NCBI GenBank assembly: GCA_020310875.1
Contig: CM035428.1
Location: 108,443,245 to 108,507,244, forward strand
DNA: 64,000 nucleotides
Direction: 5' to 3'
DNA from: Ceratopteris richardii
Lineage: Eukaryota > Streptophyta > Polypodiopsida > Polypodiales > Pteridaceae
Program-made: the position numbers and the translations under genes
Shown: in pieces, positions 49,385 through 62,029 of the stretch
How positions within the stretch are numbered: position 1 is the stretch's first letter
Layout of the letters: each line of letters opens with the position of its first letter
The notes under the pieces: generated by a model
Seen by the model: the letters and a program-made list of their open reading frames with translations, nothing else
Database searches by the model: none
What the model was told of the DNA's origin: nothing

Positions 49385-50650
49385 ACATGGTTGTATATGT
49401 TGATGACATGCTACTCACTAGTCCTAATGAGAAGCATATTTCTGAACGTTGATTTGCATGCCCCTTTTGAAATGTCAGATTTGGGGCATTTGCATCATTA
49501 TTTGAGCATTCAATTTATGCAAGTTGATGGGGGAATATCTTTGTGTCAAACAAAATATGTTGACAAATTATTGCAACATTTTGGCCTTGAAGATTGTGAA
49601 CCTATTGCCACTCCTATGGAAATAGTTCTATGATTGATTCTTCATGATGTTGGAGATGCATTTGATGTTGTTCTCTATTAGTTGGATGTTGGGTGCTTGA
49701 TTAACTTATGCATAACACGGCTTGATATTTAGTTGTTTCTCAAATGAGCAGGTTTATGCATTGTAGAGGTGTCAAGCCTTGGTAGGTTGTTAAGTGGATC
49801 TTTCGCTACTTGAGTGGTACTCGGCTACTTGGATTGTTTTATCCCAAGGGGGGATCATTACTGTCAGATTTATACACTTTTTTGGCCTCTAACTTGGCTG
49901 GTTTCTATGACACTCATGTGTCCACTAGTGGTTTTTGCTTCATGCTTGGTAGCTCATGCATATCTTGGTTGAGATAGAAGCAACCTGCTATGGCCACTTC
50001 TAGTTGTGAGGCTAAGTATAGGGTGACTTTCACAACAACTATTGAATGTGCGTGGCTTAGAGGCCTTTTGGTTGTTTTGGGTGTTGGTCACTCTTCTACC
50101 ACCACCATTTTCACTAACAGTCAGAGTGCATTGGAAGTTGCAAGGAACCCTGTGTTCCATGTGTGCACAAAGCACATTGAGGTGCACTATCATTATGTTA
50201 GGGAGAGGTTATCTGCTAGAGAGATGAGTTTGGCATATGTGCCCACATAGGATAACATTGCAGACCGTTTCACAAAGGCTCTGCCTAGGGAGAAGTTTGA
50301 AGCTTTTTGCAAAGCTTTGGGCTTACTTCCTTTTGTGGATTGACCTCTTTGCACATAGCTTGGTGTGTCCTTATCCATGAGAGCCAACTCTCGCTTCACC
50401 CCATCACTCCTAGGGGGGATTTGTTGAAGTATTTCAGTAATGATGTGTGTGAACACACTTAAGACCTTTGGGGCACTTTTTTCCCTCTCTAGAAGTTTTT
50501 TTTTTCCAACTTGTATATATGCCTATAACCCTAATAGGTAACTTATCTTTGTACATTCACTTGGTAATTGATTCAATGTTGTGTTGTGCTCCACGATTCT
50601 TCTTATTCCTTGTGTTGTTTGTGTGCTTTTGTAGACCTCAAACTCCAGCA
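49385..50650 (+). mobile_element. Ty1/copia element E, 3' part with LTR, broken
   Basis: Plus-strand copia of the A/B family: RT end (VVYVDDMLLTSPNEKHI, MSDLGHLHHYLSIQFMQVDG, KYVDKLLQHFGLEDCEPI), RNase H (STSGFCFMLGSSCISWL, VARNPVFHVCTKHIEVHYHY, KALPREKFEAFCKALGLL), a purine tract CTAGGGGGGATT and an LTR at 50422-50650. Same orientation and family as D beyond the LINE. Broken, with several breaks. Confidence 0.83.
50422..50650 (+). repeat. 3' LTR of element E
   Basis: 229 bp; starts TGTTGAAGTATTTCAG and ends CAAACTCCAGCA. It is the reverse-orientation counterpart of the A, B and H LTRs (for example GTGTGTGAACACAC and the TATATGCCTATA block). Confidence 0.85.
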
Positions 50651-52280
50651 TCTCTCCTCCCCCCATGCAATTATGTGAGTGAGGGAAGGAGAGAAGAGGG
50701 CGCCCCTTCTCTCCAAGCAATGTTGTCCTACATTTGTCTTGCTCCGAGTGCTCTTCTATGCACCCAAATCCCATCATTTCCTCATCTTCTCATGCGTTTC
50801 ATGCACATATGCTCTCGTTTCCAATCGGTGACCACCTAGTAGCCAATCAACTTCAAATGCGTGTTGATCTCTTCTTGGGACTTGGATTTTAGATATTTTT
50901 CGTTTGTTGGAAAGCCTATCTTATAGTTTTCCAATTGTGCAAATTTACTAGAATCAAAGGATTTTTTACAAGAAACAATTCTTGATCATCTCTTTTTGCG
51001 ATGCTAGGCATGTTCTTGGTGACTTTGTTGGTGAGAAGACACTTCCAAATGCAAAATGGAAGTGTGTGTTGCATCAAGAAAAAATTCTTAATAATCTCTT
51101 TTTGGTGATGCTTGGTAGTCCTTGGTGACTTTTTTAACAATCTATCGGTGAGAAACTCTTCCAAATGCAACATGGAAGTGTTAAGATTAGTTTTTTGCCC
51201 AAATTTTGTAACTATGAAATTTATAAGTGCACATGTATTCTTGTATAGGGGTTTTCCCATAGGGGGAACCATATTGCTTGTATTCCAAATGAGGAGGAAA
51301 ATGTACCCTACCTTAAACTTGATATAGTTATTTGAGCGGAAGGCACGAGTGTATCAGGAGGGGATAGACATGGGTAGGTCCACATGCACATGCACCACCT
51401 CTACTCTTGCTTTTGTTAATCCTATTCATCTAGATGGACCCTGATGGCGTAGGGACACTTATCTGTGTGTCATTAAGCATGAAAATTACACTAAGTACAT
51501 GAGAATATGTTCTATGCAAACTTGCATATGTTATTGCAAATTTGGAATGAATCATAGTTTTATGTCCATTCAATTGAACAAAGTTAAAGGACAAGATGTA
51601 CAATCTGGAATAACTAAGACCAAGGAAGGAACCAAGGTATAACATTCATAATTTTCATGGAATCTAAGATTTCCAAAGATTCTAAGTGAAATAAAGGAAG
51701 ACAAAAAACTTATATATGTGTTGGCATAACTTCGATACGAGTTACATCCTATGAATTTGAAGATTTTTTAGTTATTGATAAAGGGATTTATAAAAAAGGA
51801 CTATATATAATTTTCTCAAAAATAAGGAAGGATTGTTTCCTTATATAATCTCTAACAAGAAGTGAAGATGAGACTATGGGATATCTTGAAGGATTGAAAA
51901 AGCTTAATCCAATTATCACGTGACTAAAATGGTAGACTATATAGTATGTAACCATATGGGAGACCAATTAGGAGGGATCCATAAGATTGGTTTCACGTGA
52001 TAGCCTTGATGGGTGCTTATAGTTTCAAGTGAATAACTAGGCTTTAGGCATTAGCTTTATGGCCTAGAGTAAACATCCCAAAAAGGTCTACGAGTACTAA
52101 AAGGTGTAAGTGGATCCAATTCAAGGATATAAAAGGGATCTCAAGAAGCACAAGAGTTTGATCAAGGATCAAGAGAAAAGATCATGAGAAGCATTAAAAT
52201 TTAGACAAGTGCCTAGATTTGATCTTCATATTTAAAGACCAAGCAACTTAAGTTTATAAGGATATCCGAAGATCAAATGA
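50651..52280. other. No gene seen; contains a tandem duplication
   Basis: I recognise no coding domain on either strand. A two-copy imperfect duplication lies at 50971-51065 and 51078-51180. A weak plus-strand TATA-like GATATAAAAGGG near 52124 in AT-rich sequence could mark a decayed LTR, but no partner copy is in the window. Confidence 0.45.
50971..51180. repeat. Two-copy tandem duplication of about 100 bp
   Basis: Both copies begin AGAAANAATTCTT, share ATCTCTTTTTG, CTTGGTGACTTT, GGTGAGAA and TTCCAAATGCAA, and end ATGGAAGTG. They differ by scattered changes and a short insertion. Function unknown; probably part of an unrecognised repeat. Confidence 0.7.
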
Positions 52281-53340
52281 TCAAGCTGCATAAGTAGAGA
52301 ACCATTCTCTATGTGGTATCACATGGAAAGAAGCATCAGAATTTAGCATCCATGTATGGGAAAGAGAATCATCCATAAGAGCCTCAATGGGCACAATATT
52401 ATTAAGTGTCAAAACATCAGCATCATAAAAAATAACATTAATTTTTTCAATCTTCACAGTCGAAGCAGATGGTGTGGGTAGTTGTTTAACATGCCCATCA
52501 TCATTGTGTCCTTCACCTTTAGCATTCTTTAATGCATAACAATCTTTCTTCATGTGTCCTTTATTATGAAAATAATGGCATTCGATATCTTTTTTCCTTG
52601 ATTTATTTATACTCTTATTCCATTGACCATTTTTTTCCTTGTCCTTTCTCCTACCAAGTTGTTGATTCTTTCCTTGGTAAGAATCATGAACATTACATGC
52701 ATCTCCACTATGAATGTTAACCATATATTTTTTATGAATCTCCTCACTCAAGAGTGCTCTACAAATGTCATCATAGACCATTTTACCACTAGGTGCACTA
52801 TTGCTAATAATTGTGAAAAACATGTCCCATGATGATGGCAAGGTGCATAGCACCAAGACTACTTTCATTTCATTGTCCATATCCATTTTCTAAGCATGTA
52901 ACTGAGAGAATACAACATCAAACTCATTTAGATGAGCAACAACACTAGTTGTGTCCTTCTTGCGAAGGTCATACAACTTTCTCATTAGATACACTTTATT
53001 TGATGTCGTTTCTTTTTCATATGTATTGCATATCTTCTCCAAAGTTCCTTCACAGTTTCATAGTTCAATACTGTAAAGTAAACATTATTTGCTATGTGAA
53101 ATTGAATGGTAGACCTAGCCATGTCATCCAACTCATCCCAATCATCATGATCCATATCAACATGCTTCTTCGAGATTCCATTTACTTGCTTCCACTATCT
53201 CCTTTGAATCAGCACATCTTTAATCGGATTCTTCCATAGAGAAAAATTAGTGCCATCAAATTTTTGGATCTCAAAATGGTCTTTACCCTACAAGTTATAG
53301 CTCCTCCTAGGAACACTGACACTAGACCTAGATCCACTTG
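52281..53340 (-). pseudogene. Copia gag fragment F, different family
   Basis: On the minus strand: HFEIQKFDGTNFSLWKNPIK at the N-terminus, ALLSEEIHKKYM, a Lys-rich segment, a knuckle-like CHYFHNKGHMKKDCYALK and the start of a protease region (HTWMLNSDASFHVIPHREWF). The layout is copia gag of a family distinct from A/B and P. No LTR could be assigned to it. Broken fossil, with a few breaks. Confidence 0.78.
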
Positions 53341-54427
53341 ATGTGCCTAAGCTTTCTAATGTTGTGATGATAGAGAACCAGCTAGAATGAAAATGGAGCT
53401 AGAATAGGCCAAATGCTACTAAGGCTCAAAAAAAGATGACCAAGTGTTAGATTCAAAAAAAAAATCGATAGAGTCTTCCCAAAAACATGGATTAATGAAC
53501 AAAAATGACTAACCAAAAGGATTATGTGAGAATGTATGTGATCAAACTAATAAGTGTGTCAAGGAGTAAAATCGACCACTATATAGTTGAAAAACAAAAA
53601 TCTAGAAAAAAATTACCAGATTCACCTTTGCCAAATGAGCATATGACCAGTGTAAAAAAACTCATTAAACTGTAGGTACTACCATGCAAACCTGCATAGT
53701 GAATCACTGACTTCATTGCATATAACCACTTAATCGAAAGAATCCAACTAGGCTTATCAAACACCTATGAACAACTAGCACACATCCTATGGCGAGGCTT
53801 GGTAAGTCTTCCACGTGCATCACCAAAAGGACCCCGACATTTGGGTGTCTCTCAAATAAGAAAACCTCATCGCGGCCCTCTTTATCAATGTCAAAGGATT
53901 TATGCAAAAACATAACCGCTATACCAATGACCAAATGAAAGTACATAAGTGGTATCCATAGAAGTGTACATAGTGTGTATGTGCTCAATATCTGCAATAA
54001 AATGGCACTAAAAGGCTGAATTTAGAGCCTAAACACTAGCCAAAAGCACCTACAAGTGTATGTCAACTCTATTCTTTAGGCTCAAAAAACCTGCATAATC
54101 TTGTGGTGGTTGCACCCACCACAATTGAAAACCTTTTAAGAAACCTGTACATTTACTAGTGTGGCTTAAAACACATCCCCAAATCTGAATATTCCTTATT
54201 GGAGAAGTACAAAAAACACTCTTCTTGATGTTCTTGAACTCGTGTAAAAAGAAATGTGTGAAAGTACTCCAAGATGGCTCCAAGAATCACCCCAAAAATG
54301 TTTCAAAACAGGCTTTGAAAGCAAAGAATGAAGCTTTAAGGGCCCAAAGCATGTTCAGGGTAATGTGAACCTTAGTCTTTCCCCCTCTTCAAACACCACA
54401 AGAGTTTAGCTTAATGGCAAGAGATTG
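53341..54427. other. No gene seen
   Basis: AT-rich sequence with short open frames but no recognisable domain, LTR end or RNA on either strand. Confidence 0.4.
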
Positions 54428-54483
54428 TCGGTTAAGCAAGCTCCGAGGAGAACAATATTGGGATGGGTGACCTCCTAAGAAGT
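54428..54483 (+). other. 5S rRNA-like remnant (3' half)
   Basis: From GTTAAGC to AAGAAGT, about 53 nt align without gaps to the 3' half of plant 5S rRNA as I recall it, with about 40 identities. The block GGATGGGTGACCTCCT, which holds the internal promoter box C, is exact. The 5' half of 5S rRNA is not present; upstream is TAGCTTAATGGCAAGAG, which resembles a tRNA box A. So it is not a working 5S gene. 5S-like stretches are known inside LTRs of Cassandra TRIM elements and in 5S-derived SINEs; either could be the source. Confidence 0.6.
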
Positions 54484-54989
54484 ATCGAGAACCTCCGTCT
54501 TCCTTGATCATTGAGTTCCTCCCTCACATGCAACCAATGCTGACTTTGGTGACTTAGATGACAAGGTCTATGCCTTGGTTATCATCTTAGTCATAAGCAA
54601 CAAACCTTTTGCAACAAAATGCTTTGATACTAGTGAAGTGATGCAATGTCGATGTAACATGCTGAATTCTCCTTTTCAAGACCTACACAATGATGTCCTC
54701 ATAGTAGAAAACCGAGCTTCAGAGGCCAAACATAGTACTCCGCACAAGATTTGCAAAATATGCATAAACCACACAATGCTCATAAAGCACAAACACAGAT
54801 ATACTAGTTTTTACAAATGCAATTGAACATAGAGTGTATGGTTGACAAGACCACTATATGTTTTATTAAAGAACATATAAAAAAGTGTTTGGTGGCCATT
54901 TGGACTTTCACATGGACACTTACATTGTAACAAGTCTCCTAATCTTCAATCACCATCCCACACATAATAATAGACTTTAGCACAACAAG
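54484..54989. other. No gene seen
   Basis: No domain, LTR end or structured RNA recognised. Confidence 0.4.
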
Positions 54990-56025
54990 ATATAAAGAAG
55001 AAAAACAAAGTATATTGAGAACAAGAAGAGAGAGAACTTTATTACCTGTGCAGATTTACAAGTAGTTCTGATCCACGTTACAAAATCTATCAAATCTCAA
55101 TCCCCATCCCAATCACAATCACAAAATCCCAATCTCAATCTCAATCCCCATCTCAGAAGCCGAAAACAATTGTGATAAATGTACAACCATCCTCCTTCCC
55201 TCTCTCTCAATCTTCGTCTTTTTAGATCTCCACCTTTTCGCCAATGCACCACCAATCACGCCTTCCTGGACATGCACTTGTTAGAACCTGCATGCTCCAA
55301 AATAGCATCTTTTCGCATGTCTCATGCAAGACTTCCAGACCACCCATGCGTCTACTTTTCATGTCCACCTCAAGAATTGTACCTGCAAAAGTAGAGGTGA
55401 TCCCTGCAACACACTCACACAGACGTCAATCACCCGAAATAACCCATATACCCATGTGCATTTTCTAAATCTGCGAACATGAATAAGATGAATCAAGGCT
55501 TCTCTTTTTTTCTTTTTTTAAGCGTTGAAAAACGGTACTTTTCCAAGCCCTATAACTAAAAAACGGTGAGGAATTAGCTTAAGCTTGTGAGACAAAAAAA
55601 TATTCAGTTCTTCAATTTGTACAATAGTGTTAGAGATGCCTTAGGTCCAAGTCGGCTTCCAAATATCACTTTTGGGCCCTCCAAAATCAGAAATTCTAGA
55701 GAGAGATGAAAAAACATGAAAAATATCTCCATTAACCTATCTTCATGCGACCAAATGAGACATAAAACATAGGAACTACAAAAAAATCAATCAGGTAAAG
55801 TTTTTGTACTAAGAGTACTCTACCTTTCTCTCATACAACACTTTTTCAGATTCCTTCATCTTCATGCTCAAATTTAACACACAAATTTCATGCGACAACT
55901 TTCTAGCGAGAGAATGTAAAAACTTATTGGTACAAAATTTTTCAAACATGATCAGAATATCCTAAACATAAAATTTCATTATTACCTACACTTTTGTTTT
56001 TGGGAGAATCAATGTAGCATCTTAG
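54990..56025 (-). repeat. Probable 3' LTR of element G
   Basis: Lies directly after the purine tract of G on the minus strand. It includes a simple repeat of TCAATC/CCCAATC type at about 55090-55160 and a minus-strand AATAAA near 55035 that could serve polyadenylation. Both ends are uncertain, because no second copy is in the window. Confidence 0.4.
55090..55160. repeat. Hexamer-type simple repeat
   Basis: Imperfect run of AATCCC, AATCTC and AATCAC hexamers (plus strand), inside the probable LTR of G. Confidence 0.75.
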
Positions 56026-58001
56026 AATTCTCCCCCTCTTTTAAGAACTTTGTCCTTAGGGTTGGAAAGAAGGATAATGTTCCATAAACTCATCTAAACC
56101 AACCCATGTTGAATCTTCAATAGGATATGCAAACCACTTAACTAAAATTTTGACTATTTCCCGATTCCTAAGATGTTTAATTCTCCTATCCATTACAACT
56201 TTTGGTTCAAGCTCAAAAGTGGCATCTTCCTTCAACTTAGATTTGTCCCTGCAAAACATGACCACCATTAGGAACATACTTTTTAAGCAATCCAACATGG
56301 AAAACTGGATGAATTTTTAAAGTGTTATGCAAGTCAAGTAAATATGCAACAAAAACAAGTTTCATTAATATTTTAAAAGGGCCAACGTAACGCGGAGATG
56401 ATCGAAGATCTTTGCCTAAAACCAGATTTGATTTAGAAGGATTCACTTAAAAAGAAAACAAGATCATTTGTTCTAAATTCCAAGGTTCTCTTTTTGAGAT
56501 CATGATATAATTTTTGACGTTTTTGTGCATCTTTCATGTTCTTCCTTACCTTATTTAGCTCCAAATCCATGTTTTCAAGCATCTGTTTGGATACCTCAAC
56601 CTGATTTTGTGAATTAAAAAGTGAACGAGGCAGCAAACAATTATAGCCATACATTGCTTCAAAAGGTGTCATCTTAATAGATGAATGCCATGCACTATTA
56701 TATGCATACTCAACCAAAGGCAAATACTCAGTCCAATTGTTTTGCTTATCATTCACATACATACGTAACATATCCTCAAGAACCTTGTTAACCCTCTCGG
56801 TCTCACCATCATTTTGAGAATAAAATGTAGTACTCATGCGTAGTTCTGTTCCTATGGATTGAAATGTTGCTTTCCAAAAATTAGATGTAGACCTTGCATC
56901 CCTATCAAAAATTATACTTTTAGGTATACCATGTAACCTAAAAATTTCTTTTATGAAAAGTTTAGCAACATGCAAAGTTGTATCAATTTTCCTCATGGGA
57001 AGAAAATGTGCCATCTTTGTAAAGGCCGTCCATGACAACAAAGATGGTATCATGCCCGCTTCTGGTCACAAGCAACTTTGTTATGAAATCCATAGAGATG
57101 GATTCCCATTTTTGATCAGGCACATCGAATGACTCTAACATGCCAAGAATCCTTTTAAATTCAGCCTTAACCTGTTGACATTTCAAACATTCTTTCACAT
57201 ACCTCCTAATATCATATTTCATACGTGACCAGTAATATGAAGCTTTCACTTTTGCATAAGTCTTAGAAAATCCAAGGTGTGCAAAGAAAGGTGCATCATG
57301 ACAGTCATGCATAATCTTTTCTTTCAAAATAGATTATGAAGAAATACATAAACGATAATTACAATACAAATCATTATTTTTCAAATGAAATTTTTGTGAA
57401 ACATAGAACCTAGATTTTTGTCCAAAAATTTCAAGATTGCTGCATAAAATAAATCTTCTTTTAATTCTTTTCCAATATCAAAATTAGAGGATAAAATAGA
57501 AATTGAATTGCATAAAAGTTTACGACTCAAAGCATCAGCCACTTTGTTTTCTTTTCCTGCTAAGTATTTAATATCAAAATCACATTCACTTAGCAATTCT
57601 ATCCATCATTTTTGTCTATTGCTAAGTAAAGGTTGAGTTAATATATATTTAAGGCTCTAATGATCTGTTCTTAATTCAAACTTTACTCCAAGCAATAAGT
57701 GTCTCCAATGGTTAAGTGCATGAACAACCGCAAGCATTTCCAAGTCATGTCTTGTATAATTTAATTCATGTTTCCTTAGTTTCCTTGAGTCATAAGCCAC
57801 TACCCTTCTTTCTTGTGAAAGTATGAATCCAATTTGACTTCCACTAGCATCACATGCAACAATAAATGGCTTCCCTAACTCACGTATCTTTAGCACACAA
57901 TTTTTGATAATTTTTTGTTTTAATTCTTCAAATGCATTTTGACACTCATCGTTCCATGTGAAGTGTCTATTTTTCTTTGTCAATTCTATAAGAGGATTTT
58001 T

Positions 58002-58229
58002 TGTTGGAGCTAGATGTCTGCGGAAGCACGCAAACAACACAAGGAAGAAGAAGAAGCTTGGAGCCCAACACACAATCCTGAATGTATTACTAGAGAATGT
58101 ACAAAGATTAGTAGCCCATTAGGGCAATAGACATATATACAAGCCGGGGGAAAAAACTCGTAAAGAGGGAAAAAAGTGCCCCGACGGTCCTAGTGTGTTC
58201 ACACACATCACTACCTAAGTATATCAAAA
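58002..58229 (-). repeat. 3' LTR of element H
   Basis: 228 bp, starts TGTTGGAGCTAGATGTC on the plus strand; same family as A and B. The purine tract complement AATCCCCCC follows at its right. Confidence 0.87.
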
Positions 58230-60942
58230 AATCCCCCCTGGGAGTGATGTGGTGAAGAAGGAGCTGGCACTCATGTATAAGGAAGTGCCAAGCTATGTGG
58301 AAATCACTCCACAAAAGGAAGTAAGCCCAAAGCTTTGTGGAAAGCTTCAAACTTCTCCCTAGGCAGAGCTTTCGTGAAAAGGTCTGCAATGTTCTACTGC
58401 ATGGGCACATATGCCAAGCTAATCTCCCTAGCAGAGAACCTCTCCCTGAGATAGTGATAATGCACCTCAATGTGCTTAGTGCGAGCATGGAACACAAGGT
58501 TCCTCGCAACTGCCAATGTGCTTTGATTGTCAGTGAAGATGGTGGTGGCTGAAGTGTGACCAACACCCAAATTAGCCATAAGGTGTTTGAGCCATACACA
58601 CTCAACAGTCGCTGTGAAAGCTTCCCTATACTCAGCCTCACAATTGGAAGTGGCCACAGTAGGTTGCTTCTTGCTCAACCAAATATACATGAGCTACCAA
58701 GCATGAAGCAAAAGCCACTAGTGGACACACGAGTGTCATACCAACTAGCCCAATCAGAGTCAGAAAAAGCATGCAAATCTGGCGGTAGTGATCCCCCCTT
58801 AAGATAAAACAACCCAAGTAGCAGAGTACCACTCAAATAGCGAAAGATGCGCTTAGCTGCCTGCCAATGCTTGACTCCTGGGCAATGCATAAACTTGCTT
58901 ATCTGCGAGACAATAAACTGAATATCTGGCCGAGTAATTCATAAGTAAATCAAGCATCCAACAACCTACTGATAGAGAACAACATCAAATGCATCTCCAA
59001 CATTGTGAAGACTCAATCGTAAACCTGTCTCCATAGGAGTGGAAATAGGCTTACAGTCTTCAAGGCAAAAATGCTGCAATAATGTGTCAATATATTTAGT
59101 TTGACACAAAGCCATTCCACCATCAACTGGCATAAATTGAATTTCCAAATAGTGATGCAAATGCCCTAAATTAGACATCTCAAATGAGGCATGCAAATCA
59201 GCCTTTAAATCAGCAATATGCTTCTCAATAGGACGAGTGAGCAGCATGTCGCCAACATAGACAACAATGATCAGAAGCACACCATTAGCACGCTTAACAT
59301 ATAAGGTTCTTTCAGTTGGAATGTTCTCAAAACCATGTGCAATCAGACAGGCAAGTATCTTTTCATACCAAGCACGTGGTGCTTGCTTTAAACCATATAA
59401 TGCCTTCTTTAACCTGCACACCAGGTTTTCATGCCCTTTCTGCACAAAGCCACGGGGCTCAAAAACATACACTTCTTCATGCAAGTCACCATTCAAAAAT
59501 GTTGTTTTAATGTCCAACTGATGTACATTCCAATCATGATGAGTTGCAAGTGCACAGATGCTGCGAATAGTAGTCATACGGCATGTAGGTGCAAAGGTCT
59601 CATCAAAATCGATGCCTCTTTCCTGTGCATAACCCTTTGCAACAAGCCTATCCTTATACCTGTCAACTGTACCATCCGGTTTATGCTTCAGCTTGTATAC
59701 CCACTTAGTGCCAATGGCCTTCTTGCGTGGAGGCAAGTCACATAAAGACCAAGTACCATTCTTCATTATAGCATCATATTCAGATTGCATAGCAGCCATC
59801 CAATTTTCTGAATTTTGTGCTTCATCAAACGAAACATGCTCATTCTCATCACAGAGACTAGATGCAGCCATAGCATAGCAATCTGATGCAAAAGAGGCAC
59901 TATGAGAGCCTGAACAAGTATGATATGATAGAGGTGCATCTAATTTACTGTCACGCAAAGTCTGCACTAGCCATTGGCATAGTTTTTGCCTGCTCAATAT
60001 CAACTCTCTCATCAACTAGTGCATCATGTAAATTTGCATCAGAAATGGAATGATCTGCATGATCACATGAAACCTGCAAAGGCTGAGAAGTTGCCTCATC
60101 GGGACCAACACTAGACTGTCCACCTATAAAAAGAGGTAGCAAAGTATCATACATGTCTTTGGAGGTAATAGATGTCTCCTTAGTACATGAAAGCAATGGC
60201 TGAATAGCATCTTCCACAAAAACAACATCATGGCTAACCAGAATGCGTTTAGTCTGTGGATGATACAGACGATAGCCTTAACTTTTAGAACTGTACCCAA
60301 CAAAAATACATTTTACTACTTTATCATCCAATTTTCTGCGATGTTGTTCAGGCACTAATGCATATGCCAAACAACCAAAAACACACAGATGAGCCACAAG
60401 TGGCTTGCGATCATGCCAAGCCTCATATGGAGTGATAGATTGCAGCACTTTAGTGGGACACCTGTTCAGTACATATGGTGCACACATGATAGCCTCAAGC
60501 TAGAAACTATGTGGTAAAGCCTGACTCTTGACCATACACCTCGCCATCTCCATGAGTGACCTGTTCTTTCGTTCAGCAACTCCATTCTGTTGAGGTGTAT
60601 ACGACACTGTAGACTGGTGTTTTATCCCATGTTCAGCCAGAAATGCATTAAAATCAGAAGACATATATTCTCCCCTCGATCAGAATGGAGGGTGCCCATT
60701 TTAGATGCTGACAGATTTTCAGCCAAAACCAAAAACTGTTTGAAGCACATGAACACTTCGGACTTTGCCTTCAATGGAAATACCCATGCATGCTTGGAAA
60801 AATCATCGATGAAAGTCACGAAGTAAAGATAATTCCCAAAAGAAGGTGTCTGCATAGGACCACAGACATCACTATGTAGAAGCTGTAATTTTTGAGTAGC
60901 TCAAACTGAACCATCTTTTGGAAAGGCTGAACGCTGTAATAA
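58002..60942 (-). mobile_element. Ty1/copia element H, integrase to 3' LTR, broken
   Basis: Minus-strand copia of the A/B family with 3' LTR at 58002-58229. From right to left: integrase (MQTPSFGNYLYFVTFIDDFS, APYVLNRCPTKVLQSITPYE), RT (DEAQNSENWMAAMQSEYDAI, KHKPDGTVDRYKDRLVAKGY, QLDIKTTFLNGDLHEEVYV, CRLKKALYGLKQAPRAWYEK) and RNase H (DSDWASWYDTRVSTSGFCF, KHIEVHYHYLRERFSAREI). Inserted at or next to chromovirus G. At about 60942 it passes into a gag of a different copia type (I). Broken, with several breaks. Confidence 0.85.
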
Positions 60943-61915
60943 CACATGTCAAAATCTTGAGCTATGTTAGCTTCATCATTCTTTGCATTTACTGAAGTTT
61001 CAACAATATAGATGCTGGATTCCTTCTTCTTTTCATTGCGCTTAGCAAGCTTTCTACAGTCATCAATAGTATGACCAGCCTTTCAAAAATATTTGCATCT
61101 CTTCTTCTTTTGCAAATCAACATCATTACAAGAATGAGTGGAAGAGGAAGGTTGATGCTTTGGTTTTGATGAACCCAAAGCTGAACCATACTTGCTTTTC
61201 CCTTTCTGTGAGATAGCAAGTGCTTGAGTTACCTCAATCAAACCACTCCTATTCACCCTAGATTGCTTCTTGCAAAAGAAGAGACAAAACCTCATCAAAT
61301 GCATACATATTGGGATTCCCTTTTGCAACCAAAGAGAGGGTAGTGGCAAAGCTTTGAAAAGATTCTGGCAATCCTTTCAACAATGTAGAGATGAGTGATG
61401 CATCTGGAATAATCTCATCTATGTTTGCCAATTGCTCTTTTAAGTCCTTGATATGTGTCACATACACATCCACAGACTCATTTTCACATACAACCTCAAG
61501 TTTCTTCCTCAAGTATGCAACATGTGCTTCATTACACATGGCATATAAAGAAGAAAGAGTGACCCATCCCTATCCTGATGTAGAACATGGCCGAATGTGT
61601 GGAACTATATGACGCTTCATAGAAAGCACAATCAATGCATGAGATTAAGCATCTTTTCCATCCCATCTAAGTTGCTCCTGTGCAGGTGGAGAAGGAGTAA
61701 CCACTGTACTTGAAGAAAAAGCTCCATCTTTGATAGTAGACTATGAAGTAGAAGAACCTACGGGGCTTCGATCTACATATGCCACTATGTTCCAAAGTTG
61801 TTTTGCAACAAGAACATGCTTTATCATGTAAGACCACATTGGATAGTTGGTCCCATCAAGCTTATCTTCAGCTTTAAGCATGCCAAAAAGCCATTGCTTC
61901 CCGCCATTTCACTAA
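60943..61915 (-). pseudogene. Copia gag fragment I
   Basis: Minus-strand gag: LKAEDKLDGTNYPMWSYMIK, VAKQLWNIVAYVDRSP, RWDGKDA, NEAHVAYLRKKLEVVCENES, YVTHIKDLKEQLANIDEIIP, LLKGLPESFQSFATTLS, then a knuckle region (KRCKYF ... DDCRKLAKRNEKKESS). It is related to, but clearly different from, the A/B gag. It abuts the integrase of H, so the pair is either two elements or a recombinant. Broken fossil, with a few breaks. Confidence 0.75.
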
Positions 61916-62029
61916 AGAACAAGAATGTGATAAAATCTTTACTTCAATGAAAGCTGAAATGAATGCTAAAATTTCAGCTCACAAACCGTCACTCTGATGG
62001 CGATTCTAACTGCACGAATGGTCATGATC

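Larger units (their letters stand above)
54990..58001 (-). mobile_element. Ty3/Gypsy chromovirus G, 3' part, broken
   Basis: Minus-strand element. From right to left: RT end and RNase H (FTWNDECQNAFEELKQKI, PFIVACDASGSQIGFILSQ, DLEMLAVVHALNHWRHLL), HHCC module (CHDAPFFAHLGFSKTYAKVK, CLKCQQVKAE), integrase core (WESISMDFITKLL, FRLHGIPKSIIFDRDARS, NDGETERVNKVLEDMLRMYV), C-terminal domain (RYVGPFKILMK, LKIHPVFHVGLLKKYV) and a chromodomain (RRIKHLRNREIVKILVKWF, EDSTWVGLDEF). A purine tract AAAAGAGGGGGAGAA (minus strand, near 56030) precedes a probable long LTR. Its right side meets the LTR of copia H. Broken, with several breaks. Confidence 0.83.

Noticed and set aside
52120-52140. Promoter at GATATAAAAGGG
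   Set aside because: A lone TATA-like word in AT-rich DNA without LTR ends, start site or adjacent gene is too weak to call.
54428-54483. Functional 5S rRNA gene
   Set aside because: Only the 3' half resembles 5S rRNA, at about 75% identity, and the 5' half with its promoter part is absent.
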